NCBI RefSeq assembly: GCF_000281045.1
Contig: NW_008246161.1
Location: 85,511-135,954 of the forward strand
Origin: Saprolegnia diclina VS20
Taxonomy: Eukaryota > Oomycota > Saprolegniomycetes > Saprolegniales > Saprolegniaceae
Length of the DNA: 50,444 nt
Reading direction: 5' to 3'
Shown: piece after piece, positions 12,601-24,033 of the stretch
Position numbering within the stretch: the stretch's first letter is position 1
How the letters are laid out: every line of letters begins with the position of its first letter
Notes under the pieces: model-generated
Databases searched by the model: none
The model's input: the letters and a program-made list of their open reading frames with translations, nothing else
What the model was told of the DNA's origin: nothing
Translations under genes and position numbers: made by a program

Positions 12601-14367
12601 GTTCGGACATTATGCCCTAACCTCATCTCACAAAATCGTAGAATGGCTCGCTGTTGCTGGATGCTGCGGTCGCCAACGTCGACACCAGCGTCCTCGCTGC
12701 CCTTCTCACATCGCCGAGCTTAGATCTTAACGCAAAGGACAAGGTAAACATAAACAAATGGCGACAACCCTAACCTCACGTTGACGGCGTGTAGGCTGGC
12801 AACTCGATCTTGGCGCGTGCTGTCGTCACTGGTGCGACATTTGCTGTCGAGCGCCTCTTGGGCGCCGACGCCAGCGCCAGCATTTCGGCACCTGTACGTC
12901 GTCACTTCTGTCAAGTTGGTGGTAGAACCAATGATAACCTAAAACATTAGGACGGCAGCTCGCTCTTGGCGTTGGCCAACCAACGTGGTCGTCGTCGCAT
13001 TGCTCGGCTTTTATACAAGAGCCTCTACGACGCACCCCACGAGGTAGCTCAGCTGCTTTTGTCTGGAAATCTCATGTTGTACAGGCCACCAATACCGACA
13101 TTGATCGTGCGGGGCATCAGTTTTTGGGCGAAGGGGGCGGTGGCGCCGTCGTCAAGGCGTCGTACCGCGGCTGCAGCGTCGCCATCAAGGCCACCAAGAA
13201 CGGATATCGGAGCCAGAGCAACGCGCTTCGCCTCGAGATTGAAGAGATGCGGCAGTATGTACCCTCACGACACTGCTGTATACACGCGTTGACCACTTTA
13301 CGTAGGTTTGGGTCCCCGTACGTGTTGCCGCTTCTCGCAGCGGTTGATGCTTCGTCCAATAACCCGCAGATGATCCTCGAGCTCATGACCAACGGCGATC
13401 TCTACAAGTACCTTGAGGACACGCAGGCCAACGCACCCGTCAGCATGGTGATTACCCCACTGGACGTGGCATGGGTGCTGGCAAATGCCCTCTGGGACCT
13501 TCACCAAGGTGGTCGTATGCACCGCGACGTCAAGAGCCACAACATCTTTCTCTGCGCTGTGCATGGCATCAAGCTCGGCGATCTTGGCAAAATGTGCGCG
13601 TGGAACGACAGCTTGACGACGAATGCGGGAACGCCCAAGTGGCGCGCTCCCGAAGTCGGTGTTAGCGGCAGCAACTACGACTACGCCGCCGACGTTTACT
13701 CGGTTGGTGTCGTCCTCGACGAGCTTTGCGTTTTGGCCTCAAATGAGCATGACGCGCCGTGGCTGGCGCCAATGGCCACCGCGTGCAAGCAAGAAACACC
13801 GACGAGCCGACCGACTGCAATCGCGATCGTCGAGCGTCTGGGCTACGAGGTGCACAACATCACCGTCCCAAATGGCCTCGAACTGCACCTCGTCTCGTCT
13901 CGCCAAGTGCAGGTATCCTTACCCTATACTTTTGTCACTCGACTTATATAACAACAACGACTAGGCCAGCGATATGGTGTGCGCTTCTTGCAATAGCGTA
14001 ACGCCGGTGCTGTACTCGGTAGCTTGCATTGAATGTCATCAGGCGACGCCCGACATTTTGGATCGACTGCAGTTTGTGCTGGCGCGCTGCGTGGCCCTCG
14101 ACGTCGACACGAGCATGGCGTGCGTCACGTGCCATCGCCTTCACGACACGACGGCCAACTGCAGCTTTTGTGACGCGCCTGTCGCAAGCGCAGACGCGGC
14201 GCTCGCGATCCTCGTGCATCGTCTCGACCAGGCTTTAGCGTGGGACAAGGCGGCGACGATCTCGACCGGCCTCGCCGTGATCTCGGAGGAGCCGCACACC
14301 ACGGTACATTTTCCTTTTGTTTTCATGGACATGTCGCTGATATGCGCTGGTTCAGACATCGGCTTAA
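9696..14367 (+). CDS. gene B: divergent ankyrin-repeat kinase with hydrophobic segment and ribbon tail
   Basis: About 1,110 residues. Secure exons: 9696-9725, 9777-9866, 9927-10025, 10081-10179, 10243-10341, 10388-10474, 10992-11138, 11185-11277, 11321-11536, 11580-11639, 11689-11829, 11887-11985, 12041-12139, 12186-12293, 12344-12445, 12499-12597, 12642-12743, 12795-12893, 12951-13043, 13085-13254, 13306-13912, 13965-14303, 14356-14367. The stretch 10475-10991 is less certain; 10641-10748 and 10798-10938 are likely exons, and a 42-nt exon near 10565 is possible. Exon 11689-11829 encodes a run of about 20 hydrophobic residues that could cross a membrane. The kinase keeps [12 protein letters not shown] and APEV, reads DLG for DFG, and its C-lobe is about 20 residues shorter than in A or D around helices F-G, so activity is doubtful. 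The tail has four CxxC pairs. The last short exon is uncertain; reading through ends at 14405. Confidence 0.7.
10505..10527. repeat. GATA tetranucleotide run inside a gene B intron
   Basis: About five GATA units sit in an intron of gene B that is longer than usual for this cluster (90 to 166 nt depending on the model, against 40-60). The slippage-prone run may explain the length. Confidence 0.7.
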
Positions 14368-14405
14368 GCTCGGTATATATCGATATGAACGACTTGAAAC
14401 TCTGA

Positions 14406-15571
14406 TATTTGTGCATTTTTCACGGTGCTGGTGTTGACGTGGTATGTCGTGGCGCAGTGACAACGTCGACACAATTTTGACAGTGTTGTTGCTTGGTCGC
14501 GAGAAGGACTTGCAGCTGGCGGAGGCGCGGGCAACGTTACCCAACGTCGTATACCAAGCTCGCTCATGTATGATGACGAGTCATCTGGGCAGTGCTTTGT
14601 CGACCGTATTTTCCACCAAAGTCCGCGCAATTTTACATGTATTTTGTCGACTGTCATCACAGTGGTCATGACCATGAGCGGGCCGGGCCGAGGTAGATGA
14701 AATCGGCGCCTGTGACTGCAACCGCCGAGACCTTCAGCTGTAGATCGCAAGCAAACGTGTCTCTGCCGACGCCAACGCTGGCGCGCGCTGCAGCAATATC
14801 GAGGGCATTCTAAGCGAAGATCAAATCGAGCTTCGTGACGAGGTCCTGCATGGCGACGAGCGCTGGCGACAGCATCGGCGTGGGCATCACACTAAGGAAA
14901 GCGTCGAGCGTGTGCTGGCCCTACACGAAGCGCGCGATGCCGTCGAGTGTCTCTGGCCAGCACGAAAGGCGGCACGACCCACGCATCATCTGGCCAATCA
15001 GAACGGCTGCGCACTTGATACTTGAAGGATTCTATCAAGCTCGTATCCATGTGAAGTGATATTTACGACCAGCCATTGGGTGATACATCCGATCGACGCA
15101 AGAATGACCACAGGAATCCAATGCACTTTGCCTGGGATGTTTGTGTACGGGACTCGCAGGCGGCGGTCGATTCAATATGATGACATTGCCAACGACCGTT
15201 GATGGCGGGGATCACCTGGGCACAGGAACAGCGCATCCTGGTCTCACGGCAACAATCCCGCACACTTTTGCACGGGATTGTTGAAGTCGTCCCATCACAA
15301 AGTTGAACGATCAAAGGGAGTGTCTCCGGGCGCCAAGCTGAGCAGAGCAATCCAAGCGAAGCAGAGCGCAATGTCCAAAGCGACAGCCAGCACTGGAGGA
15401 GAGTACTAGCAAGGACATCTACTCCTTTCGCACGTGCACCGGAAGGAAAGATGTATCTCCAGTGGCTGCGACTTCGTGCTGGTAAAAGTGATTTGATAGA
15501 AAAGGGCAGACAACCTTGCGGAGGCTTGGTCCACGCTTCAAGTATGGGCGGATCCGGATAATATCGTGCGT
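14406..15571. other. spacer between genes B and C
   Basis: No intact gene. On the minus strand about 15050-14680 a discontinuous reading with in-frame stops looks like a decayed coding region, but I could not assign a family. A near-palindrome lies at 15250-15283. Gene C's promoter closes the spacer. Confidence 0.35.
15250..15283. repeat. imperfect palindrome related to the 23381 hairpin
   Basis: CAACAATCCCG and CGGGATTGTTG form inverted arms around a 12-nt centre. The arms match the perfect palindrome at 23381-23414 and the 16-bp repeats at 34217 and 34621. Confidence 0.7.
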
Positions 15572-15594
15572 GGATTGGAGGAAAATCAGCCAAT
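15572..15594 (+). promoter_or_regulatory. GGATTGG-N11-CCAAT promoter element of gene C
   Basis: GGATTGG at 15572-15578 and CCAAT at 15590-15594, spacer 11 nt. The surrounding 34 nt differ from those of gene B at only two positions. The start codon is 38 nt further on. Confidence 0.65.
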
Positions 15595-15632
15595 GAAAAG
15601 GGGGAGAATGCAAATGCCGATCATTTTGCAAC

Positions 15633-18600
15633 ATGTTTGGGTTGTGGCAGTCGGAGACGCCGGAGCAGACGAAGGCGAGGGAGACGAAGGCGAAGGCGGA
15701 AGCGAAGGCGAGGGAGACGAAGGCGAAGGCGGAAGCGAAGGCGAGGGAGACGAAGGCGAAGGAGGTACTCGGACGACGACGCCAATGCGACGATGCTCAT
15801 GCGATGGTGTAGGAAGCGCTTCTCAACGCTGCACGAGATGGCAACTTGGCTACCGTCATCTCCTCTCTCAACGACGGCGTCAACATCGAGTGCTACAACA
15901 TCGTACTCTTTCTCCATCGATCCACCATGAAGATGGATATGTCTATGGGAGTAGAATGGTTCTACGCCACTGCACAGAGCAGCTTTATGTGGTCGTTTGG
16001 AGATTGTCCGCTTTTTGCTTGAAAAAGGCGCCAAGATCGAAGCCAAAAACGACGTACGTTGTGTGTTGTCCGAAACGTCTTTTCTTCATTCGCAAATTTC
16101 ACATATTGCGTTTGCATAGTACCTCGACACGCCACTGCACGATGCCTCGTTAAACAATAAAGTGGAGGTCGTTCGTCTTCTCTTGGCTTACGGCGCCAAC
16201 GTCGATGCGACAAACTTCGTACGTTTGCACGAAATCCTCACTCATTTCCATCAAATTTGGACTTGTAGTGGAATCAAACGCCCCTCGTGGACGCTCAAGA
16301 AAAAGGTTTTGTCCAAGTCCAAGAGCCTTTGCGAACCGCCATGGTAAATATGTTGATGCGCATTGGTTGGACTATCGGAATACAAAACTATACTTGTAGC
16401 TTGCCAAGGCTCTGCGCGAAAAGCGCATTCTGGACGCCAACAGTCTCCTTCGGCAAGAGAAGATTATCGTCAACCATCAGGAGCCAGTACATATGCCTCA
16501 AAGGGCTACGCTTTTCTAAACGTAAATTTGTAGGATGGAACGACGTTGCTGCATCTCGTACTAGCGATGCAGGATCTCAAACTGCTTGCAACCATGCTTG
16601 AAAAATCCAACCTCGAGATCGACGCCACCGACTCGGTACACGAAATATACCGATTCGATCCTTTTGACGAAACGAATTAGAGTGGGAGGACAGCGCTTGC
16701 CATCGCACTTGCTACACGCAACATCGAGGCAACCTACGCGCTCCTCCAATCGAACGCGCAGCTTGACGCTGTGGACAAGGTGCACTTTTAACTCTCTTCT
16801 GCGATTTCCAACGAAACCATAGAGCATACTGGGAGCTCACATGCACACTGTGGAAGCAGTCTTGCGCCACGCAGCATCGACCAACAACAACGAGATGGTG
16901 GCAGAGCTACTACAGCACGGCGCGAGCCCTGCGGCAACCAACGAGGTACACTCTGCGTATTTTTCAACAAATGTTCACCATTGTTGTACCATAGAATGGC
17001 GAGACGGCGCTTCACTTTGCGGCTGCGAACGGCCACACTGCGATCGTTCAAACGCTGCTGGAGAACGACAAGTCTCTGCTTGGTCTTTGCGACCAGGTAC
17101 GCTGACCAACACATTACGCAGCCATATATATTGTGCGATACAGAGTGGCAATACGGCACTGCACGTGGCAGCCGAAAAGGCCAAGAAGGGTCACGTCGAT
17201 GCAGTCAACAAGGTAGTTTCTGTGATGCACAATAGTCCAAATCCTAAATATGTAAGAATCTAGGTCGACAAGACGACCATGCTCATGGCGGCGGCCACCA
17301 ACAACCACGAAAGCGTCGTCAACGTCCTTCTCAGCTACCTCGTGTCGACGTTGATCTTGGACGATGCGTCGTACAAGGCATTGACGACGCATCGCAAGGA
17401 GCTGGTCGCGGCTCAAGGGTATCTCGACCAGCGAAACGCGGTTTGTGCTTGCGTTTATTCTTTTTTGGGATGTCTCGTAAAATTTACTCGTCTAGATGCG
17501 CAAAACAACAGCCGAAATCGCCTCCAACGCTGCAAAGCAGCTCATCGAAAATAGTGTGACGTCCTTGCAAACGAACCTCGATCGTACTCGCCTCGCGATG
17601 CAATCCAAGGTACGTTGATCGACTAGTCGCACAAACTTTCTCTATTTGGATAGAAAGCAGCACTATCCAAAGCCATGAAAACCCAAGAGTGGCCGATGGT
17701 CAAGCGACTGCTCCTCGAAGGCGTCCCCGTCACGTCTCTCGACTTTCCGGTATATATTTTAGTAGCTATGAATGGATAGTTGACACTTTTATATAGGGTG
17801 CCATTGTGAACGCGAATGACGCAGAGCTGCGTCACATACTCGTGCGTGCGATCGTGGAAGCAGACGATTCGGTGCTGTTCCAAACGTTTTTACGTACTCT
17901 AGAACTGTCCAAGACGGCCCGGAACCAGGTATTCCACCCACCGACATCCTTCTCTAGATACGATTGTGCTGTAGCTGGCCCAAGTCGCGCTCGTGTTGGC
18001 GGTGACCAGCGTCAAGACGCTGTTTGTGATGAACCTTCTCCGCATGGCCGACGTGAACCTCGATCTCGTCACGGTACATAGCATACATGCACTCGGTTGC
18101 TGGCTGCCACACCATAAACTGATTATGTAGACGGAGGGGCCGTCGCCGTTGCATCTAGCGGCCAAGATTGGCTCTGTCCTAATGCTAAGCATGCTTCTGA
18201 CAGCATCACGCGCGGACGTCGACACGATCAACGAGGTATGTTTGTTTCTACGCAGGGTTCTGCTCATATATCATCTTGGTTAAGGGCTTCACAGCGCTGG
18301 CCAACGCGGTCCGCGAAGGGCACATCGACGCTGCCAAGGTGCTGTTGAGCGCCAGCGCGAACCCATCGTTTGTTCTGCCGGTAGTTTTCCTTGTTTGTTG
18401 ATGGGCTTATTTCAATGCAATCCATAGTCTGGCCACACCATTTTGGTCATGGCCGTGCGGCGTGGGCACCAAGAGCTGGCTCAGCTGCTTTACGACAGCA
18501 TCTACACGATCATCCCAACCGTACAACGCTTGGGAACCTTGCACAATAGATAAACGTGCGAGTAGGTCACATCGGCCGCCTTCTCGCCACTGGAGCGCTT

Positions 18601-19457
18601 GCCAAACGGCGGGTTCGGTGCCATCGAGAAGGTTGCATGGAAGAACAAAAGCAACGACGACATTGTCATCCGCAAGCGGCCTCTCCAAGCCGGAAGGTGG
18701 GCCATAAAATCGTTCCGGAGCGAAATCCAGCTAATGCAGTCGTACGCACTCCTTCTCAACGCACGTGGCGTCCCATCGAACTCTCCCGTTAGGTGTCGGT
18801 CGCCGTACTTGCTGCCGGCGCTGGCCATCGTCGACAACCCGACGGACGGCGTACAACTAGTGACCGAGTGGATGAGACAAGGGGACCTCTTTCACTACCT
18901 CAAGCGCTTGCGTACACCCTTGCCGAATGATGGTATCGCGCTCGATACTTTCGAATTGTCGATCGTCCATGTCGCATGGGTTATCGCCAACGGACTTGCG
19001 TATTTGCATGCCAAGAACATCATCCACCGCGACCTCAAGAGCTCGAACGTCTTTCTCTGCGCCAAGCACGGAGTTGTCCTCGGTGACTTTGGCATCGCGC
19101 GGGCTATCGAAAAAGAAATGACGGCGGGCGCAGGCACGGACGTTTGGATGGCACCCGAAGTGCTCCGAGAAGAGAATGAGGAAGTCCGTGTGTACGACGC
19201 CTCGGCCGACATTTACTCGTTTGGCGTCATCTTGACCGAGCTCGACACGGGCCACAAGCCATTCGCGGACTCGCCTCTCAAGCCATTTGAGATTTTGAAT
19301 CGGGTCCGCCTCGGTACGCTGCGTCCGGCCATGACCGACAACTGTCCGCAGTGGCTTGCCGACCTCGCGACCGCATGCTTGTCGTTTGACCCGTTGCAGC
19401 GGCCGACGGCCAATGAGATTGTGGCGATTCTGGCGCTGCACCTCGACGACGACCGCC
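15633..19457 (+). CDS. gene C: ankyrin-repeat TKL kinase, 3' end lost in gap
   Basis: Exons: 15633-15764, 15813-15902, 15955-16053, 16120-16218, 16269-16343, 16400-16486, 16534-16635, 16681-16779, 16823-16945, 16995-17096, 17144-17212, 17264-17440, 17496-17609, 17654-17749, 17797-17928, 17975-18073, 18131-18235, 18285-18380, 18428-18520, 18566-18741, 18793 into the gap; 943 residues before the Ns. Exon 1 is expanded by an 11-residue tandem repeat rich in K, A and E. Only the ATG at 15633 gives a phase-0 junction, which supports the same late start in A and B. Exons 17264-17609 replace ankyrin sequence with a likely coiled coil. The kinase has NGGFGAI (degenerate glycine loop), WAIK, HRDLKSSN, true DFG and APEV, so it may be active. 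Whether it has the ribbon tail cannot be seen; 70 nt after the gap stay open but match nothing. Confidence 0.78.
15671..15764 (+). repeat. 33-bp coding minisatellite in gene C exon 1
   Basis: About 2.8 copies of a 33-bp GA/GC-rich unit encode 11-residue repeats (KARETKAKAEA-like). The unit length is a multiple of three, so copy-number change would keep the frame. Confidence 0.85.
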
Positions 19458-19578
19458 NNNNNNNNNNNNNNNNNNNNNNNNNNNNNNNNNNNNNNNNNNN
19501 NNNNNNNNNNNNNNNNNNNNNNNNNNNNNNNNNNNNNNNNNNNNNNNNNNNNNNNNNNNNNNNNNNNNNNNNNNNNNN
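19458..19578. other. assembly gap (121 N)
   Basis: A run of unknown bases interrupts gene C just after the kinase domain. Its true length is not known. Confidence 0.99.
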
Positions 19579-19648
19579 CTGCATGTATATGCTGGTCGTC
19601 GTCGCTCGGGTTGTCCTGCCAACTCCAGCAGTCGCCAAACAAGCGTGA

Positions 19649-20455
19649 CTCGGCGTAAATGAGATACGTAGCATGAACGGTGCTGCGTGGACGATTGATA
19701 GGGGTCGTGAAATTGAAATTGAAATGGAAATGTTGAACGTCAATAGACAAATGCCACCACATAACTTGGCACCAGAACATGGGCGACGAGGCAACGGCGT
19801 GCAGCAGTTGGCACGCGCTCTAAGAAGGTACTACGCTGCACCGTATTTGGTGTACATTGCATGGCGCTTTCAATGACGCGACTCGCGTCAATGCTACTGC
19901 TACGCTTGACTGCAATCATTGATGGACAGTCTTCGTGGTTGGTCCACCGTCGGCGATTTTCTCGGCAACAAGTCATCATGGGTCTTGCGAATCAAATCAA
20001 GGCCTGTGATTGGTCGAAATATGGCGTCCAATTCAAGTTGCGTGCTATCGGTGAAATGCGACGCCACTATATTATAAAATGCTAAAATCACCCAAGTTGG
20101 CTATGACGCTACCACAAGGTGGCATCACGAGTACGTTGACACCACGACCGGATTATCATGACGTTGTGTACACAAACACCGTGTCGCGACCACGTTTTGT
20201 ACGGACCCTAAACAGCTCCGTGATGGCGGCATCATGGATTTATTGGTACACCATGCTTAGTAGCAAGGAGCATAACTCCATGCTACGAGAGTAGGAAACA
20301 AGTTTCTTGACCAGTGGTCGATCCCTGTGCCAGATCTGGGAGCAAGTTGGATTGACCACAACGCGAGCACGGTGCAGCATATCACTTGACATATTGTCGA
20401 GGGAGGCTCGCTCCAGTGTCAGCACTCGGACGCCATTCTTCAAGTCTCCAGCACC
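19649..20455. other. spacer between gene C and TIR-like copy 3
   Basis: No gene seen. Several ATTGG/CCAAT motifs occur around 19937-20030 (for example near a GTCGGCGATTTT stretch similar to the one upstream of gene F at about 34710), so an old ankyrin-kinase promoter may survive here without a gene. Confidence 0.3.
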
Positions 20456-22578
20456 ATGACACCGCCAACGACGAAGCGGGGTCTCCACCTCTCGTACCTG
20501 TGCCACTTTATCAACGAGCATGGCGGTCAAGCTGAGTTTGCTGGCAAGTCGACGGCCCAAGTTTGCTTTGAGTTTGTCGTACCCCTGACCAAACCCTCGC
20601 AGCTTTCACTCGTCGACCACGTCGCCAACGACCCGTCGACCGCCGCTTACGTCGCGCCAGCCAACTGGTATGTTAGCCATGCTTGGCAGTACCTCTTCTT
20701 GGAGACGGTCGACAGCCTCGAGCGCTTCTTCGCCGACCGAGATCTTAGTGACGACGCGGTCCTTTGGTTTTGCGTCTTCAACAACAACCAGCACCTCGCG
20801 AGCTCGTACCCGTTCGAGTACTGGTCGTCAACGTTCAAGAACGGTCTCGCAGCCATCGGCAACGTGGTCATGATCATGCACCCGTGGAACGACCCGATCG
20901 TGCTTCGTCGAAGCTGGTGCGTGTTTGAGGTCTACGTCGCGGTGACCATGGGCGCGCGCTTTGAGATTGCACTTGCTCATGATCAAGAAGCCGCGTTTCT
21001 CGACGACATTGGCCAACACGGAGCTTTTCACAAAATGCTGGCGACGATCAAGAGTGCAGAGTCGGAGACGTCGGTGCCAAGTGACCGCGACGGCATCTTC
21101 GCGTTGATTCGCGCCGAGACGTCGTTCATTGCTGTCGACCGGCTCATCTTTACAACCTTGACCAGCTGGATCAAGTCGGCGCTCGAAGCATCAATCGCTG
21201 TCTCATCATCATCGGCTCTTGCGAGAGCCAAGCGATGGCAGCAGCTCGGGTACATCCACGACAGCTTGCTCGAGTTTGCCGAGAGCGAGCGCTGCTTCCA
21301 GGAGGCTTTGCGCTTGTTCTTGGAGACCAACGGACCGGTCGACGCCGACACGTTATCGCTTGGATCGCTGGTCGCATTGGCCATCGCGCACCAGCGCAAG
21401 CCCCGCACCGAGTGGGAGCCTCGGTTTCGATCGACGCTCGCCATGGCCTCTGAGCATCTCCGTGCGACGCATGCAACAACATTGGCCGCGCGCACCCACC
21501 TCGTCATCTCGCTCATCGAGCAACCTGCGTTTGCTGACGTGCTGCATTTGGCTCTCGAGGATTTTGAATGGCGACGGTCGCAGCACGGCCTGTCAGACGC
21601 TCGCACGGCCAAGACCATGTCGCTGGTCGGTTGCGCGTACCTTCATCCCTGTCGTCCGCGGTTCGCGGCGCAAGGCAGCCACGATCGAAGAGACGCTCTT
21701 GGGCCGGGACCATCCAGCGACGATGCTGACATTCGGGCGACTCGTTGCTGTGCACTTACAAATGGGCGACGCTGCGCAGGGTGTTCCACTCGCCGAGCGT
21801 ATTACCGTGACGCGCGAGCGGACGCTTGGCGCGACGCACCGAGACACGTTTGAGAACCGATTCAACATGACGTCATTGACCATCATGGCGGGCGACGTCC
21901 CTTCGGCGATGACGCAGCTGCTGTCATTGAAGACGCTCGTCGACGCGTGCCCGCACTTGCGCTACGCCCTTTTTGTCGGTACGACAATCTGCATGGTCTA
22001 AGTGTATCGCTACACCTCTTGGTCTAGTCTACAACAACTTGGGCATTGTGTATGCGATGCAAGCCCAACTCGACCAAGCGCTTGCGTCCTATCGCAGCGC
22101 CTTTCAAGAGAAGTTTAGTGCGTGGGCACTCTATGCCTTTGCGGTCCACATTACACCTGGGTCTCATGATGGCGTGGCACTTGCCCGCGCGTGCGTCGAG
22201 TCGACACCCGACACGGAGCACGAGACGTGGCTTGAGAGCTGCATGGTGTGCTACTTGCCCATCATTGGGGGTACCGTCGCGTGCGCGGCGTGTCCCCAGG
22301 ACGTCTTCAAGTTTTGCACCCGCTGCCGCGATCAACGATTGTCGCGGCTGATGCGGTTTTGCCGGCACGACCTGCAAGAAACTACGTGGGTGATGACAGT
22401 GCCGCTGCGCCGGTTCGTTTTCGAAGAAGTGCTGCGGGCCGACGACGCGGCGTTGGATGACGTTGGTCGACTTGCCGGCGAGTACGAAGTGTACTGCGAT
22501 ACGCACAAGGTGCCAAGAAGCGAGCGCCTGAAGCGATCGGCGATGCCGGGTTTGAACCGCGGCTGGCACCCCATGTAG
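20456..22578 (+). CDS. TIR-like / TPR / cysteine-cluster protein, copy 3, one frameshift
   Basis: Exons 20456-21978 and 22028-22578 match copy 1 in order, intron position and phase. The SHAW and WCVFE motifs are kept, as is the C-terminal cluster (CMVC, then paired Cys). Between about 21637 and 21665 the frame changes: from VGCAYLH in the first frame to RKAATIEETLLG in the next. Copy 1 has 51 nt between the matching anchors and this copy has 40, so about 11 nt are missing. Both sides are otherwise open and well conserved, which fits a recent loss or an assembly error better than old decay. If real, translation would stop after 465 residues and lose the last TPRs and the cysteine cluster. The start is supported by homology a few residues downstream (RGLHLSYL). 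Confidence 0.75.
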
Positions 22579-23961
22579 CGATTGCATCGGGAGGGCTCTC
22601 ACACCGAATATTACGTAATAAACACGGGTAAATGGGTTGGAGGCTGTGGTGTGCACATCCTTTGCGGCTGTGGCACGATTCTAGTTTCCCGGATCCGCCC
22701 GATCCAAATCAAGCCCAACCATTCCATTACTCTGCGTACTAGGTCTCAATACACTGTCGTTGGCTTACGATCCGGTGCCAATCTCACTTGGCCACTCACT
22801 CTCGAAGGACCAAGTACAGGGACGAGCTATTGGAAGCTGTTGACCCCACACAGCCATGATCGAACAAACGAGCGACGTGGACCATGGCCTCGATAGACAC
22901 GCGCTTCTGTACCGTTGAGTCTTGCGTTTTGCGACAACCAGGATTCAACTTCAACATGTGGCGTACTGGAAGGGTCCGATCTGCCAAGCCCATTTGTATC
23001 ATCGGTTTCTTGGTCAATCGACGGTCCTGACGAGCCCCTACCGATCGATCCAACGACGCCAAGTCGTGGGTCGCGTTGGCGTCGTTTCCCTCCTCATCCA
23101 TCCAAATCAAACTGCGGCTACAAGTCTCAGCTAGACGATATATACAATATTGTACATATGACAGTCCGATGGTTCGAGCACCAATGCCGCAAGGAAACGT
23201 GCTTTCAAGACCCCGATCATGGTTGCTACATGACCGAGGCAGTGGCCACGTTGCTGCTACCCGGTACCACGTAGCACCATCGATGCACCTGCTTGGAGAG
23301 ACCAGCCAATGACTATCTGCAAACATGATAGCTGCTTACCGCAGGGAATTCGAGTGGACCGCGTACTGTATTGTGCAATGCAACAATCCCGTGCAATGTT
23401 GCACGGGATTGTTGTCGCGATCGCCTTCGAACTTCAATTTCGCATACAACGAACACTTGACTCAACTATAGAAAACGAAGTCCAAATCCACTATCATCTA
23501 TCACCGGAGCGTTGAGACCGGAACGAACGCCGGATGTTGCAGGTGGCAGCATCCGGTCCACCTCAACGACGCCACAAGCAGACGCGTACAATGGCAAGCA
23601 CGCATGAATCGACAAGTCTTTGTGCTCGGCTTGACGGACTTTGCATTCGTACAGAACACATGCACCGTACAACGTTGAAAAGTTCAAGCGTCGTGCTCGC
23701 CATTGAGACGACACAACACACTTCATCTCAATGGCGACCTCGCATTGGCTCCAGGTGGGTATGGAACCTGGCTTGAGACTGCAACTTGAACTTTGCTGAC
23801 GTGTGTGGCACAGCGCAGCAGCCGTAGGCCTTGAAGGACCGACCTTTTACGGGAAGGAACGAAGGCGTTTAGCCGCTGTGACGGTGCCGTACCTTACTGT
23901 ACAAGCCTCCCACCGCCATCCGAAGATGATGCATATCTTCCGGATACACGATTGGGTGATC
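22579..23961. other. 1.4-kb spacer before gene D
   Basis: No gene recognised on either strand; all open stretches are short and unlike the families in this window. It holds the perfect palindrome at 23381-23414 and, at its end, the gene D promoter. Confidence 0.4.
23381..23414. repeat. perfect 16-bp-arm palindrome
   Basis: CAACAATCCCGTGCAA, two bases (TG), then its exact reverse complement. The RNA or single strand would form a 16-bp hairpin. Related half or imperfect copies occur at 15250-15283, 34217-34232 and 34621-34636. Confidence 0.9.
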
Positions 23962-23973
23962 GATTGGCCAATC
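23962..23973 (+). promoter_or_regulatory. GATTGGCCAATC palindrome upstream of gene D
   Basis: A 12-bp perfect palindrome joins ATTGG and CCAAT back to back. It takes the place of the spaced pair seen before B, C and E. The gene D start is about 60 nt downstream. Confidence 0.5.
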
Positions 23974-24033
23974 AATTTGAGGCAATCCATGGTTGACGGA
24001 AGTGGACCATTTTTCAAGTGGCCGTGTGGAGCC

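Noticed and set aside
14680-15050. Minus-strand decayed coding region
   Set aside because: A protein-like reading with stops exists, but no family could be named and it may be chance in GC-rich DNA.
15566-16153. Continuous frame through the gene C minisatellite rich in Glu, Gly and Asp
   Set aside because: It does not enter exon 2 in the ankyrin frame; the frame from 15633 does.
18857-19780. Minus-strand open frame across the N gap
   Set aside because: It is antisense to the kinase domain of gene C and is kept open only by unknown bases.
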